Origin: Eggerthella sp.
GTDB taxonomy: Bacteria > Actinomycetota > Coriobacteriia > Coriobacteriales > Eggerthellaceae
Reading direction: 5' to 3'
DNA length: 64,000 nucleotides
NCBI GenBank assembly: GCA_030540085.1
Contig: JAUNWY010000002.1
Location: 245,072-309,071 of the forward strand
Both the position numbers and the translations under genes were made by a program. The notes below the pieces were generated by a model. That model was not told the origin of the DNA. It saw only the letters and a list, made by a program, of their open reading frames with translations, and made no database searches. Positions 8,849 to 18,135 of the stretch are shown here, in pieces; position 1 is the stretch's first letter, and the number at the start of each line of letters is the position of its first letter.

Positions 8849-11128
8849 CTACCCGCGCAAATCGGTGAGCAAGCAGCAGAAATGGATGCGCGGATTACGG
8901 GAGAAATCTTCAGGAATAGTCTTTGCGGTAACGTCTTCGATGCCCAGCCCACAAGCGCGCACCTTCACTTCGTCGAGCTTAAACGAACGCAGGTTTCCAG
9001 AGAACACAATGGTGCCGCCAGGAGCAAGCAGACGACGCACCAGGCGCAAAAGCTCAGCGTGATCGCGCTGGATATCCCACGTGCGCTCACCCATGGTTTT
9101 CGAATTGGAGAACGTGGGCGGGTCAAGGAACACCAAATCGTAGCGACCAGATTCCTCTTCGGCAGCCTGCTCTATCCAGGAAAGGACGTCCGCGCGAACA
9201 AACTGGTGCTGGCGGCCCGTAAAGCCCGCATTCTTCATGTTGCGCTTCGCCCAATCAAGGTAGGTCTGGCTCATGTCGACCGTAGTGGTCGAGGCAGCGC
9301 CACCCACCGCAGCATAGACCGTTGCCGTGCCGGTATAGGCGAATAGGTTGAGGAAGCGCTTATCGGCTGCCATTTCACCCACCATACCGCGCGTAATGCG
9401 ATGGTCGAGGAACAGGCCTGTGTCCAAATAGCCCGAAAGATCGAGTTCGAAGGGATGCCCCGCTTCCTCGACGATGATGCGATGGGAGATATGCTCTTCG
9501 CGGCGATATTGCGATCCGCCTTTTGCCTGACGACGGACACGCGTGAACAGGCGCTCCTCGGGCACGCCCAAAAGCACAGGAGCAACGGTACAAGCGTCCC
9601 TGAAGCGGCGCGTTGCCTTCGCAGGGTCGATCTCTTTCGGCGCCTGATATTCGGTTATGAGCAAATTCATATCGCCCGAGCCTTGTTCTTCGAATACGTC
9701 GACGGCAACGGCATAATCGGGCAGGTCGGCATCGTAGACGCGGTATGCATGCACCTTGTTCTTTCGTGCCCACTTGCGACGCGCTTTGGCCATTTTGCGC
9801 AAACGAGCAGCAAATTGCAGTGCATGATCGGAGGTGACAGCAACCTTAACCTCAGCCCCCTCAAGCGTCACGAGTGGAACCTCGATGATGTTGGAATGGC
9901 CCAAGCGATAGCTGCGAAGCGTGGCCTCGATTGCGCCGTTATATACCGACAAGGTTCGTTGGGCCTCAAAGCCCACAGAGCCATCGAAATCAGCATCGGG
10001 CGTGATCACCGTCATGCTCCACGAGTCTGGCAACTCGCGGAGACCCTGGGAAAGATGCTCATAGAACCCGTCGAGCCCATGGGCTAAAAGGCGCATGCCG
10101 TACGGCGGATTGATGGCGATAAAGCCACGTTGGTCGAGCTCGATGCCGTTTTGATGCAAGCCAACAGGCAGGTCGGCGCAATCCGCGCAACCGAATGTCA
10201 CCAGCTTCGAAAGGCCCAGGCGCCGCGCGTTGCCGCGCGCAATGCCCACTGCCTGGGAGTCAATGTCGAAGCCGAACAACCGCGGTGCATCTTCCAGACC
10301 TCGCTCAAAACGTTCATCGGCATCTGCCAATAGGTCATCGAACTCATCTGCGTCGAAATCAGCGCAACCCTCAAAGCCCCAGTAATCACGGGAAAGGCCC
10401 GGGGCGCGATCGGTTGCCATCATGGCTGCTTCCAGAACCAGCGTTCCACTGCCACAGGCAGGATCGACAAACACCGGCGCCTCCACCGAACCATCGGCTC
10501 CAGCACGTTCCGCTTTAGCGCGACGCAAAGCGGGAGCTGCTACGCGATCCCATCCGCCCCACACCAGCATGCCAGCGGCAAGCGCTTCCTTCAGAGGGGC
10601 TTCTACATTTTCGCCAGGCACGCGATAGCCCCTGCGATGCAACGATTCGCCAGCATAATCGATGGAAACAGTTGCCTTCTTGCCGTGAATCGATACCCAA
10701 ATGGGTACGTCAGGGCGCTGAGGCTGGACATCGGGACGTTTGCCTCGCGCCTCGCGCAAACGGTCGCATACAGCGTCCTTCACCTTCAGCCCCGCAAACT
10801 GGGTGTTGCGCAAAGCATCATTGGTGCCACGTGCCGTAACGGCAATAGTGGCACCGTCACCAACCACCGTTGCCCAAGGCAATGCCTTTACGCCCTCATA
10901 GAGCGCCTCGGCACTATAAGCCTCAACGCGACCCATAACGCGCAGAACACGCGAAGCAATACGCGACCACAGACACGCACGATAACCATCCACCTTCGTT
11001 CCGAAGAACGCGACACCACCCTTCAGAGGGCGCACGCTCTGGGCACGCAGACGCTTCAGCTCATCGGCCAAGATATGCTCAAACCCCTGCGGGCATGTAG
11101 CGAAGAATTCAAGTTGATCGTTTGCCAT
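8849..11128 (-). CDS. rlmL: Bifunctional 23S rRNA methyltransferase RlmKL
   Basis: This 759-residue protein combines two rRNA methyltransferases. A THUMP RNA-binding region (about 45-160) precedes an N2-guanine methyltransferase (RlmL) with SAM motif DPACGSG (222-228) and NPPYG (340-344). The C-terminal half is an RlmK-type m7G methyltransferase with NLFAYTGT and the catalytic-loop DPPT (669-672). In E. coli the activities modify G2445 and G2069 of 23S rRNA. The ATG at 11128 has a strong GGAGGAG site; an upstream extension to 11221 has none. The fused form is best known from gammaproteobacteria, so its presence here may reflect transfer. Confidence 0.95.
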   Translation of the reverse strand: MANDQLEFFATCPQGFEHILADELKRLRAQSVRPLKGGVAFFGTKVDGYRACLWSRIASRVLRVMGRVEAYSAEALYEGVKALPWATVVGDGATIAVTARGTNDALRNTQFAGLKVKDAVCDRLREARGKRPDVQPQRPDVPIWVSIHGKKATVSIDYAGESLHRRGYRVPGENVEAPLKEALAAGMLVWGGWDRVAAPALRRAKAERAGADGSVEAPVFVDPACGSGTLVLEAAMMATDRAPGLSRDYWGFEGCADFDADEFDDLLADADERFERGLEDAPRLFGFDIDSQAVGIARGNARRLGLSKLVTFGCADCADLPVGLHQNGIELDQRGFIAINPPYGMRLLAHGLDGFYEHLSQGLRELPDSWSMTVITPDADFDGSVGFEAQRTLSVYNGAIEATLRSYRLGHSNIIEVPLVTLEGAEVKVAVTSDHALQFAARLRKMAKARRKWARKNKVHAYRVYDADLPDYAVAVDVFEEQGSGDMNLLITEYQAPKEIDPAKATRRFRDACTVAPVLLGVPEERLFTRVRRQAKGGSQYRREEHISHRIIVEEAGHPFELDLSGYLDTGLFLDHRITRGMVGEMAADKRFLNLFAYTGTATVYAAVGGAASTTTVDMSQTYLDWAKRNMKNAGFTGRQHQFVRADVLSWIEQAAEEESGRYDLVFLDPPTFSNSKTMGERTWDIQRDHAELLRLVRRLLAPGGTIVFSGNLRSFKLDEVKVRACGLGIEDVTAKTIPEDFSRNPRIHFCCLLTDLRG

Positions 11129-11176
11129 AGGGGGCTCCTCCGTTATCGGTGATGGTTGCTGAAGAATAGCCAAGAG

Positions 11177-11260
11177 GCAGCCAAAACGGGACAGTTTCTT
11201 TTGGCTGCTTATCTGGAACACATTCTAAGGTGTCTAAAAGGGACTGTCCCTCTTAGACAC
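11177..11260. repeat. Pair of REP-like palindromes with GGGACAG cores
   Basis: Two hairpins lie head to tail. The first (11177-11208) has GCAGCCAAAA arms around CGGGACAGTTTC. The second (11230-11260) has GTGTCTAA arms around an inner GGGAC/GTCCC palindrome. The GGGACNGTCCC core recurs at 26544-26676, 28762-28795 and 30392-30428. Confidence 0.7.
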
Positions 11261-11270
11261 CCAACAACGC

Positions 11271-11292
11271 AAAAAACGCCCGAAGGGGCGTT
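11271..11292 (-). terminator. Terminator downstream of rpoD
   Basis: On the minus strand a 7-bp stem AACGCCC/GGGCGTT with a CTTC loop is followed by six T, ahead of rlmKL. Confidence 0.8.
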
Positions 11293-11327
11293 AATGAGAA
11301 TCAGGGCATACGCCAGTGAGTCAGCGA

Positions 11328-11428
11328 GCGGAACTCTGACGAGTGCAGGAAAATTGAAAGGCCCATGGGGGCAGGCCTTCGCGCCGCCCCATGGGTCTTG
11401 AGATTTTCCCGTGCTGTCAGAGTTCCGC
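11328..11428. repeat. Long imperfect inverted repeat, possible MITE or structured RNA
   Basis: Perfect 13-base ends (GCGGAACTCTGAC and its complement) extend inward through GGAAAAT and CCCATGGGG blocks, giving arms of about 45 bases with scattered mismatches and a short centre. It lies 56 bases after the rpoD stop. Confidence 0.65.
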
Positions 11429-11484
11429 GCAACATCATTGCGTTTCATAAGTTCTGCGCTGTTCGGCAGAACGACGCAGAACGC

Positions 11485-12816
11485 TTAGTCTTCCAGATAG
11501 TCTTTCAGCTTCTGGGACCTGGAGGGATGACGCAGCTTAGCAAGCGTCTTCGACTCGATTTGGCGAATACGCTCACGCGTTACGCCAAATTCACGGCCAA
11601 CTTCCTCGAGCGTACGAGGATGCCCGTCTTCCAGACCGAAACGCAGGGAAATAACCTTGCGCTCGCGTTCGGCCAAGCCTTCCAGCGTTTTGGAAAGCTG
11701 CTCCTGCAGCATGCTGAAGGATGCCGCATCGGGAGGAACGATTGCTGCGTCGTCTTCGATGAAGTCGCCCAGCTGGGAATCTTCCTCTTCGCCGATGGGG
11801 GTTTCGAGGGAAACCGGTTCCTGGCTGATTTTCTGGATTTCACGAACACGCTCGGGCGTGAGGCCCATTTCCTCAGCAATTTCCTCAGGGGTAGGTTCGC
11901 GGCCCAGCGACTGCAGCAGCTGACGCTGGATACGAACGAGCTTGTTGATGGTTTCAACCATATGAACCGGAATGCGGATGGTGCGAGCCTGGTCGGCGAT
12001 AGCACGCGTGATTGCCTGGCGAATCCACCACGTAGCATACGTGGAGAACTTAAAGCCCTTAGTGTAGTCGAACTTCTCAACTGCACGGATAAGGCCCAGG
12101 TTGCCTTCCTGAATAAGGTCGAGGAACAGCATGCCGCGGCCAACGTAACGCTTCGCAATGGAAACAACCAGGCGGAGGTTTGCCTCGATGAGCTGCTGTT
12201 TTGCGTCAATACCCACCTGCTCTACGCGGGTAAGGCGACGACGCTCGCGGCGCTCAAGCTCGACGCCCTCTTCTTCGGCCTTTTCCAATTCAGCGGTAGC
12301 AGCAACACCCGCTTCGATCTTCATAGCAAGGTCGATTTCCTCTGCCGCAGTAAGCAAGGAGACCTTACCGATTTCCTTCAGGTACATACGCACCGGGTCG
12401 CCCGTAAGCAGGGCAACGGAAGAATCGGCAGAAGACTTGCGCGTGCTGCGCTTACGCGTGCTCTTGCTCTTATGGGAGACCTTAGGGACCGTGATTTCGG
12501 CAGCCGCCTTCAGCTCTTCCTCAGGCACACCTTCAAGCAGGCTTTCGTCCGTAAGATCGGAAGCCTTCACATCATGATGGTCGTCGTGCAGATCAGTGGG
12601 CTCAACGTCAGACTCCAAAATGTTTTCGGTGTCGTCTTCCTCGAGATCATGGGCCTCTGCCGCTTCGGCTTCGACCGCCTTCTTCTTGGAAGCTGCGGCG
12701 CTTTTAGCCTTTGCCGTTTCCTTCTTGGGAGCCGCCTTCTTGGCTGGCGCTTTCTTGGCCGTACTCTTCGTCGTCTTTTCCTTGGATTCAGACTGTTGTG
12801 AGGAAGCCTTTGCCAC
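11485..12816 (-). CDS. rpoD: Primary RNA polymerase sigma factor RpoD
   Basis: This 443-residue sigma-70 factor directs housekeeping transcription. The N-terminal 110 residues are Lys/Ala- then Glu/Asp-rich low complexity, as in actinobacterial primary sigma factors. The conserved core follows: region 2 with [19 protein letters not shown] and the promoter-melting segment [13 protein letters not shown], region 3, and region 4.2 with the helix-turn-helix [15 protein letters not shown] near the C-terminus. The start is a GTG at 12816 with an AAGGAAA site. It is a single-gene unit upstream of rlmKL, separated from it by a terminator. Confidence 0.97.
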   Translation of the reverse strand: MAKASSQQSESKEKTTKSTAKKAPAKKAAPKKETAKAKSAAASKKKAVEAEAAEAHDLEEDDTENILESDVEPTDLHDDHHDVKASDLTDESLLEGVPEEELKAAAEITVPKVSHKSKSTRKRSTRKSSADSSVALLTGDPVRMYLKEIGKVSLLTAAEEIDLAMKIEAGVAATAELEKAEEEGVELERRERRRLTRVEQVGIDAKQQLIEANLRLVVSIAKRYVGRGMLFLDLIQEGNLGLIRAVEKFDYTKGFKFSTYATWWIRQAITRAIADQARTIRIPVHMVETINKLVRIQRQLLQSLGREPTPEEIAEEMGLTPERVREIQKISQEPVSLETPIGEEEDSQLGDFIEDDAAIVPPDAASFSMLQEQLSKTLEGLAERERKVISLRFGLEDGHPRTLEEVGREFGVTRERIRQIESKTLAKLRHPSRSQKLKDYLED

Positions 12817-12969
12817 GTCGTTTCCTTCCCACGCTTCTACAAAATCAGGCTAGAGCCTGTTGAAAACATCATGCCATTATAACGCCAATGGCGCTTTATA
12901 GATACCCTCAAGTTTCCGCATCGGTTTATACGACTCATAGCCCTTGAGACGGGCTGCAGGGAATGCCGA

Positions 12970-15501
12970 TCACAGAAGGTTAATGGGATCGATGTCGATC
13001 GAAACGCGCACATCCTGCCGCGGTTTCCGCTCGCGGAAATAAGAGGCGAAGCATTCCGCAATGTTTTCCTTCAGCGGAGCCTTCACCACAACATGGTAGC
13101 GCCAAGACCCCTTCAATCGCTCAAGGACGCATGGCGTGGGCGGCAAAACCAGCCAACCGGCGCCCTTGCCAGGCACTAGCTGCAAAAGGTCACGATACAG
13201 GCCCTTCGCTACGGTTTGCACAGCGTCTTCGTCGCGACCCCACACCAAGACATTGGCAAGACGAACGTAGGGCGGATAGCCCAATCCCTCGCGCAGCTCT
13301 AATTCCTCTGCCAAAAATCGCTCGCGGTCGTAAGAGGCGGCCGCACGGATTGCGACATCATGTGCGCTATAGGTTTGCACTACCACTCGCCCTGGCTTGT
13401 CTGCTCGGCCAGCACGTCCCGCCACCTGCTCAATAAGGTCGAAAGTGCGCTCCGAACTGCGAAAATCAGGCAGTTTCAACATGGTATCGGCGTTGATGAC
13501 GCCTACCAGGGTTACATCGTCGAAGTCGAGTCCCTTGGCTATCATCTGCGTGCCCAGAAGCACTGCGGCACCCGGAGCCGCAAAACGCTCCAGCAGGCGC
13601 TGGTGGTCGCCCTTCCTTGCAGTCGTATCGGCGTCCATGCGAATGACGCGACATTCGCGATCGGAAACAAGCGACAAAAGCTCACTTTCAACGCGCTGGG
13701 TTCCGGCACCGAAACGCTTTAAGTACGGGCTTCCGCATTCGGGGCACACCGCAGGCACCGGACGCGTAGCGCCGCAATGGTGGCACACCAGCTTCGCGGC
13801 GCGCTCGTGGTACGTCAGCGACGTTGAGCATGAATCGCATTCGGGCACGAACCCGCAATCGCGACACAGCAGAAACTGGGCAAATCCGCGCTGGTTCAGC
13901 AGCAGGACCGCTTTCTCGCCTTTGTCCAACACCTCAAAAAGAGCGGTCTGCAGATCACGAGAGAACATGGAACGATTGCCGCCACCAAATTCGCACGCCA
14001 TGTCTACCACTTTGATATTCGGCAGCGGCTTTCCGTTGGCACGGCCGGGCATTTCAACGCGACTCCATGAAGGCTCCACCGCGCAACGATGCAATGCCTC
14101 GAGCGAAGGCGTTGCAGAACCGAGCACCAGCACGGCGCCATGAGAGCGCACCATCCACTCGGCCACATCGCGGGTCACATAGCGCGGAGCCTGATCCTGC
14201 TTATAGCTGGATTCGTGCTCTTCGTCGATGATGACAATGCCCACGTTTTCCATAGGGGCGAACAACGCACTGCGGGCGCCAACCACCACACGGGTACGTC
14301 CCTCGCGGATAAGATCCCACTGGTCGAAGCGCTCACCCTGCGACATGCGGGAATGCAGCACCGCCACCGTGTCGCCGAAACGACCACGAAAGCGGGCAAC
14401 CGTTTGCGGCGTCAGCGAAATCTCGGGAACCAGCACAATAGCGCCGCGGCCCTGCTCGAGCTCATTTTCGATGGCGCGTAAGTACACCTCGGTCTTGCCC
14501 GATCCGGTAACGCCATCAACCAGAACCACGTGCCCATCTCGTTCCGCGGAGGCGCAGGTTATAGCGGCAAGCGCTTCTTCCTGATGGGGAGTAAGCACGG
14601 GTCGCTCTCCCGCCCGCTTGGAAAATGCGGCGCTCGGCTGGTCGCATTCGCGCATGCGGCGGCGATGCTCAATGCGGATAACGCCTTTCTTCTCAAGCGA
14701 TTTCAGCGTGGAAGAAACCGATCCGTATTCGGCCGTAAGCTCTGCAACGCGCAAATCGCCCTGCCCGAGCGCCTGCAGCACGAGCTCCTGCTTAACGGCG
14801 CCCTTGCGCGGCTTGAATTCATCTGCTTCAGGAGTGCGCGTCACCCAACGCTCGTCGACCTCGGAAACCATGGGTCGCGTTACTTGCCAGGTGCCATTGA
14901 TGCGCTCCATGCGCGGCACACCGCCGGGCGGCATGAACAGGCGTATGCAAGAAGAAAACGGCGCAAGGTAACGATCTGCCAAGAATTGCGCGCACTGGGC
15001 GCCAATCTCAGTAAAGCAAGGCTTGCCCAACACTTCTTCTACAGCCTTGAGCTTCGAGAAATCAAGGCCGTCGGGAGCATCCGCACTCAAACCAACCACG
15101 AAACCCACGGCTTTGCGCCCCCCGAAAGGGACCAGAACCGCGCAACCAACCCGAACAGATGAGCCCAATGAAGGAGCACAGGAATTGGCTGCTTTTTCCT
15201 CGGAAAAAGCCTGCAGGGCTTTGTCGGCAGAACGCATCTCGGCGCCAAGGCCCTTTGCCCCCGCCTCATGGCCCGCCTGCGCCAACCCTACGGCAAGCAG
15301 GCCATTGGGTGATACCTGCACCGAATCCGCAGCCAGCAAATCGTCAAGCGATACCTGCATCGCTTTTTTTGCAGGCGTCTTGGCGGAGGGCTTCTTGGCC
15401 ATTACCCGCGCCTGCTCTTCGGTGGTTTCGGGCACCGCATAGGTATAGGGGGTTTCAAGCGCAGCAGTTGGTATGTCGAGAATCACGGAGGCGAATTTCA
15501 T
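12970..15501 (-). CDS. priA: Primosomal protein N' (replication restart helicase PriA)
   Basis: This 843-residue superfamily 2 helicase reloads the replisome at stalled forks. The PriA start reads MKFASVILDI. Walker A is GVTGSGKT (330-337) and Walker B is DEEH (426-429). Zinc-binding cysteine pairs lie at 546/549, 555/558, 573/576 and 586/589, all present. The ATG at 15501 is chosen because the DNA-binding domain begins there, although no strong ribosome-binding site is seen. An oddity is about 85 extra Lys/Ala-rich residues (roughly 31-115), splitting the N-terminal domain between YTYAVPE and VRVGCAVLVPFG, which are usually nearly adjacent. Confidence 0.95.
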   Translation of the reverse strand: MKFASVILDIPTAALETPYTYAVPETTEEQARVMAKKPSAKTPAKKAMQVSLDDLLAADSVQVSPNGLLAVGLAQAGHEAGAKGLGAEMRSADKALQAFSEEKAANSCAPSLGSSVRVGCAVLVPFGGRKAVGFVVGLSADAPDGLDFSKLKAVEEVLGKPCFTEIGAQCAQFLADRYLAPFSSCIRLFMPPGGVPRMERINGTWQVTRPMVSEVDERWVTRTPEADEFKPRKGAVKQELVLQALGQGDLRVAELTAEYGSVSSTLKSLEKKGVIRIEHRRRMRECDQPSAAFSKRAGERPVLTPHQEEALAAITCASAERDGHVVLVDGVTGSGKTEVYLRAIENELEQGRGAIVLVPEISLTPQTVARFRGRFGDTVAVLHSRMSQGERFDQWDLIREGRTRVVVGARSALFAPMENVGIVIIDEEHESSYKQDQAPRYVTRDVAEWMVRSHGAVLVLGSATPSLEALHRCAVEPSWSRVEMPGRANGKPLPNIKVVDMACEFGGGNRSMFSRDLQTALFEVLDKGEKAVLLLNQRGFAQFLLCRDCGFVPECDSCSTSLTYHERAAKLVCHHCGATRPVPAVCPECGSPYLKRFGAGTQRVESELLSLVSDRECRVIRMDADTTARKGDHQRLLERFAAPGAAVLLGTQMIAKGLDFDDVTLVGVINADTMLKLPDFRSSERTFDLIEQVAGRAGRADKPGRVVVQTYSAHDVAIRAAASYDRERFLAEELELREGLGYPPYVRLANVLVWGRDEDAVQTVAKGLYRDLLQLVPGKGAGWLVLPPTPCVLERLKGSWRYHVVVKAPLKENIAECFASYFRERKPRQDVRVSIDIDPINLL

Positions 15502-15581
15502 GCTGAAAAGTATAAGGGGTCGGCGATCGACTTCCCAAGCAAACCAGCCAAGCGCGACCAAACCTCCAGCAATGCACCGAG

Positions 15582-15611
15582 CACAAAAGAAGGGGTGCTC
15601 AAAAAGCGCCC
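15582..15611 (-). terminator. Terminator of the cooS-ABC operon
   Basis: On the minus strand, an 8-bp stem (GGGGTGCT and its complement, one G-T pair) is followed by TTCTTTTGTG, 12 bases after the ATPase stop. Confidence 0.75.
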
Positions 15612-15622
15612 CCGCCGAAAGG

Positions 15623-16396
15623 CTAGATCACATACTCGACATTCCAATTCGGCTTCATACCGAACACATCGAACACATGGTCGCGCACCGCAAGAAAATC
15701 ATCTGCTGTTCGCAAGCGATCAGGACCCAGCTCGACTTTGATTACTTCCTTCACCCTGCCAGGATTGGGCGTCAGCACCACGATTCGATCGGCCAAGGCA
15801 ACCGCTTCCTCGATATCATGGGTAACAAACACCACCGTTACCCCTTCTTCCTCGGCAATTCGGTGGATATCGTCTTGCATCTTCAAACGGGTAATGGCAT
15901 CGAGCGCCGCAAAAGGCTCGTCCATGAACAGAACATCGGGCTGCACCGCCAGCCCACGTGCAATGGACACGCGCTGCTGCATGCCACCAGAAAGCTGCGC
16001 AGGGCGCACATGCTCAAAGCCTGAAAGCCCCACCAAGTCGATATACTTTGCAGCAGTGGCACGCGCTTGCTCTTTGGGCATTTTCTTTGCCAGAAGCCCC
16101 AGCATCACATTCTTTTCCACGGTCTGCCAAGGCAAAAGTCCGTAATGCTGGAAGATAGTAACGCGATTGGGCACCGGGCCCTTAACCCTTTCTCCCCCTA
16201 TAAGCACCTGACCCTCATCGGGATCCTCAAAACCGGCAAGCGTATTCAGCAACGTTGTTTTTCCGCAGCCCGAAGGGCCCAGAAGGCAGATGAACTCGCC
16301 GCGCTCGATTTCCAGGGATACATGACTCAACGCATGGAACGGCTCGCCTTCGCGTTGATACACCTTCGATACATCGTTGATCTCGATATACGCCAT
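15623..16396 (-). CDS. ABC transporter ATP-binding protein (SsuB/TauB/NrtD type)
   Basis: This 257-residue ATPase powers the importer encoded upstream. Walker A is GPSGCGKT (40-47), the signature LSGGMQQR (135-142) and Walker B VLFMDE (155-160), followed by the H-loop VTHD. It belongs to the nitrate/sulfonate/taurine/thiamine-precursor group. Its ATG overlaps the permease stop by one base (TAATG), showing tight coupling, and a terminator follows. Confidence 0.95.
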   Translation of the reverse strand: MAYIEINDVSKVYQREGEPFHALSHVSLEIERGEFICLLGPSGCGKTTLLNTLAGFEDPDEGQVLIGGERVKGPVPNRVTIFQHYGLLPWQTVEKNVMLGLLAKKMPKEQARATAAKYIDLVGLSGFEHVRPAQLSGGMQQRVSIARGLAVQPDVLFMDEPFAALDAITRLKMQDDIHRIAEEEGVTVVFVTHDIEEAVALADRIVVLTPNPGRVKEVIKVELGPDRLRTADDFLAVRDHVFDVFGMKPNWNVEYVI

Positions 16397-17172
16397 TATT
16401 GTTCAGCTCCTTGCGCACCAGTGCCCCATATGCGGCTCACGGTTTCCTCGAATTGCTTGATGGTCCAGTCCAGCAGCACGCCTAAAATGCCGATAGCGAC
16501 AATGGCTGCCAGAAGCTCGTCGGTGCGCAGGTTGTTTCGCGCATCCACGATAAGGAAGCCCAAGCCCGATTGCGTGCCCGCCATTTCGCCGGCAACCAAG
16601 AAGATCCACGCCGTACCCAAAGCAATGTGAAGCGCATTGGCAATAACGGGAAACACCGCCGGTAACACAATTTTGAACAGGGTCTGAGCACTGCCCAAAC
16701 CGAAGTTCTTCGACACTTTCAAATACACTGGATCAATGCGGCGCACTGCGCCCACCGTAGAGAGCAATACCGGGAAGAACGCCGCCAAGAAAATAACGAC
16801 GATGGCGGGGGTATCTCCAATGCCAAGCCATAGCACGATGAACGGAAGCCATGCCACCGGCGAAATCGGCCGAAGGAATTGCACTACTGGGTTTAGGAAT
16901 TCCCAAGCTCGCGTGCACCAGCCCATTACCAGCCCTAGCAGAACCGCCGACACGCATGCCACCACATACCCGATAAAGAATCGGTACATGCTGGCGCCTA
17001 CGTCCAACAGCAATTGACCGCTTTCAGCTCGCTCGACCAGGGCACCCGCAACAGAGCCCGGACCTGGGAACAGCGACGAGGGAAACGCACCCGAAACTGC
17101 CAGCACTTGCCATACCGCAAGCAGCACCGCAAACGAAACCGCTCCTTTAAGAACTTTGCTCACAATACACAC
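16396..17172 (-). CDS. ABC transporter permease (SsuC type)
   Basis: This 258-residue inner-membrane permease has about six transmembrane segments. The cytoplasmic EAA-like coupling segment, beginning GLGSAQTLFKIVLPAVFP, contacts the ATPase. It is 6 bases downstream of the substrate-binding protein gene and overlaps the ATPase start. The family moves nitrate, sulfonates, bicarbonate or pyrimidine precursors; nothing in this protein fixes the substrate. Confidence 0.95.
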   Translation of the reverse strand: MCIVSKVLKGAVSFAVLLAVWQVLAVSGAFPSSLFPGPGSVAGALVERAESGQLLLDVGASMYRFFIGYVVACVSAVLLGLVMGWCTRAWEFLNPVVQFLRPISPVAWLPFIVLWLGIGDTPAIVVIFLAAFFPVLLSTVGAVRRIDPVYLKVSKNFGLGSAQTLFKIVLPAVFPVIANALHIALGTAWIFLVAGEMAGTQSGLGFLIVDARNNLRTDELLAAIVAIGILGVLLDWTIKQFEETVSRIWGTGAQGAEQ

Positions 17173-17178
17173 TCCCCT

Positions 17179-18135
17179 TTAGTTTTTCGCCACAAACTCG
17201 TCGTACGTGGGCGGGTTGTCGTTCAGGCCATACTCGATAACTTCCTGACGAAGCCTTCCGTATGCTTCTTCGGTCACGCTCAAATCGTTGAAGGAAATCC
17301 ATTGAAGCGACTGCTGGCTGGTTGCTTCGTCCTGACCCAGGTTGTTCACCGCTATCTGCACTGCTTCGTCTTTAGTCAGCGAATTGCCTGCAGAAAGGTA
17401 GGCCTGCTTGAAGGTTTTCAGTGCTTCCTGCTTCTCGGCAGTTGCCTGTGTGTTAAACACGATGCCGCAGCAAATGGAGTTCTCCCACAGCTCATCGGAA
17501 GTAGCCAACACGTGACCTACGCCGGTCTCTACCGCTTTGGCGCCGAAGGGTTCGGCTACGCAATAGCCGTCAATCTGCCCCGATTTCAAACCAGCAGGCA
17601 TTTCGGCGGGAGCCATCTCGACCAACGTCACATCTTTTTCGCTCATGCCATACTTGTTAAGTAGCTGTTGAACCAAGATGTTGTGCGAAGACTGCTCGTT
17701 TGGAATGGCAATGGTTTTACCCTTCAGCTGCGCAGGCGAAGTAATGTCGTTACCCGCGATGATCACGTTGCCGTCGCGGTGACCCAAAAGGGATAGCTCC
17801 AACGGAATCCCTTGGCTCTTCGCCTCCATAGCCATTTCGATAAGAACCGAAGCACCATCGACACGTCCCGAGTCAAGCGCGTCCATAAGCTCCGCCCATC
17901 CACCGTATTTGACCAGTTCAACATGGACGTTACTATTTTGCTGCCCAAGCTGCTCAGCAGCTTTGAACAACGGTACCGCATGGGTAATGGGCAAATAGGC
18001 AATGGTTATGGTGGTCTGTTCCTCAGAAGCGCCGATGCCCGATTCGTCAACCTTGTAATACACGGCCGTCGCAACAAGCGCCAACGTGGCCAAGAGTGCC
18101 ACCAACGCACGCAACGTACCCTTTGCGAGTTTCAT
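17179..18135 (-). CDS. NMT1/SsuA-type ABC substrate-binding protein
   Basis: This 318-residue periplasmic-type binding protein has an N-terminal hydrophobic signal or anchor (residues 9-27) and no lipobox cysteine, so it may stay tethered by that segment. The rest matches the NMT1/THI5-like fold: TITIAYLPITHAVPLF at the start, GKTIAIPNEQSSHN in the hinge region and IDGYCVAEPFGAKA in the ligand lobe. Its start codon directly follows the cooS stop (TAAATG), so it is translated as part of the cooS operon. The ligand is unknown; adjacency to cooS suggests it supplies that enzyme's substrate or cofactor. Confidence 0.93.
   Translation of the reverse strand: MKLAKGTLRALVALLATLALVATAVYYKVDESGIGASEEQTTITIAYLPITHAVPLFKAAEQLGQQNSNVHVELVKYGGWAELMDALDSGRVDGASVLIEMAMEAKSQGIPLELSLLGHRDGNVIIAGNDITSPAQLKGKTIAIPNEQSSHNILVQQLLNKYGMSEKDVTLVEMAPAEMPAGLKSGQIDGYCVAEPFGAKAVETGVGHVLATSDELWENSICCGIVFNTQATAEKQEALKTFKQAYLSAGNSLTKDEAVQIAVNNLGQDEATSQQSLQWISFNDLSVTEEAYGRLRQEVIEYGLNDNPPTYDEFVAKN

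Larger units (their letters stand above)
11129..11484. other. Repeat-rich intergenic region between rpoD and rlmKL
   Basis: No gene is seen. From the rpoD side, it holds a 101-base imperfect inverted repeat (11328-11428), a terminator (11271-11292) and a pair of palindromes with a GGGACTGTCCC-type core (11177-11260). Confidence 0.7.

Noticed and set aside
11365..12801. 478-residue plus-strand frame over rpoD
   Set aside because: Antisense shadow of the sigma-factor gene.
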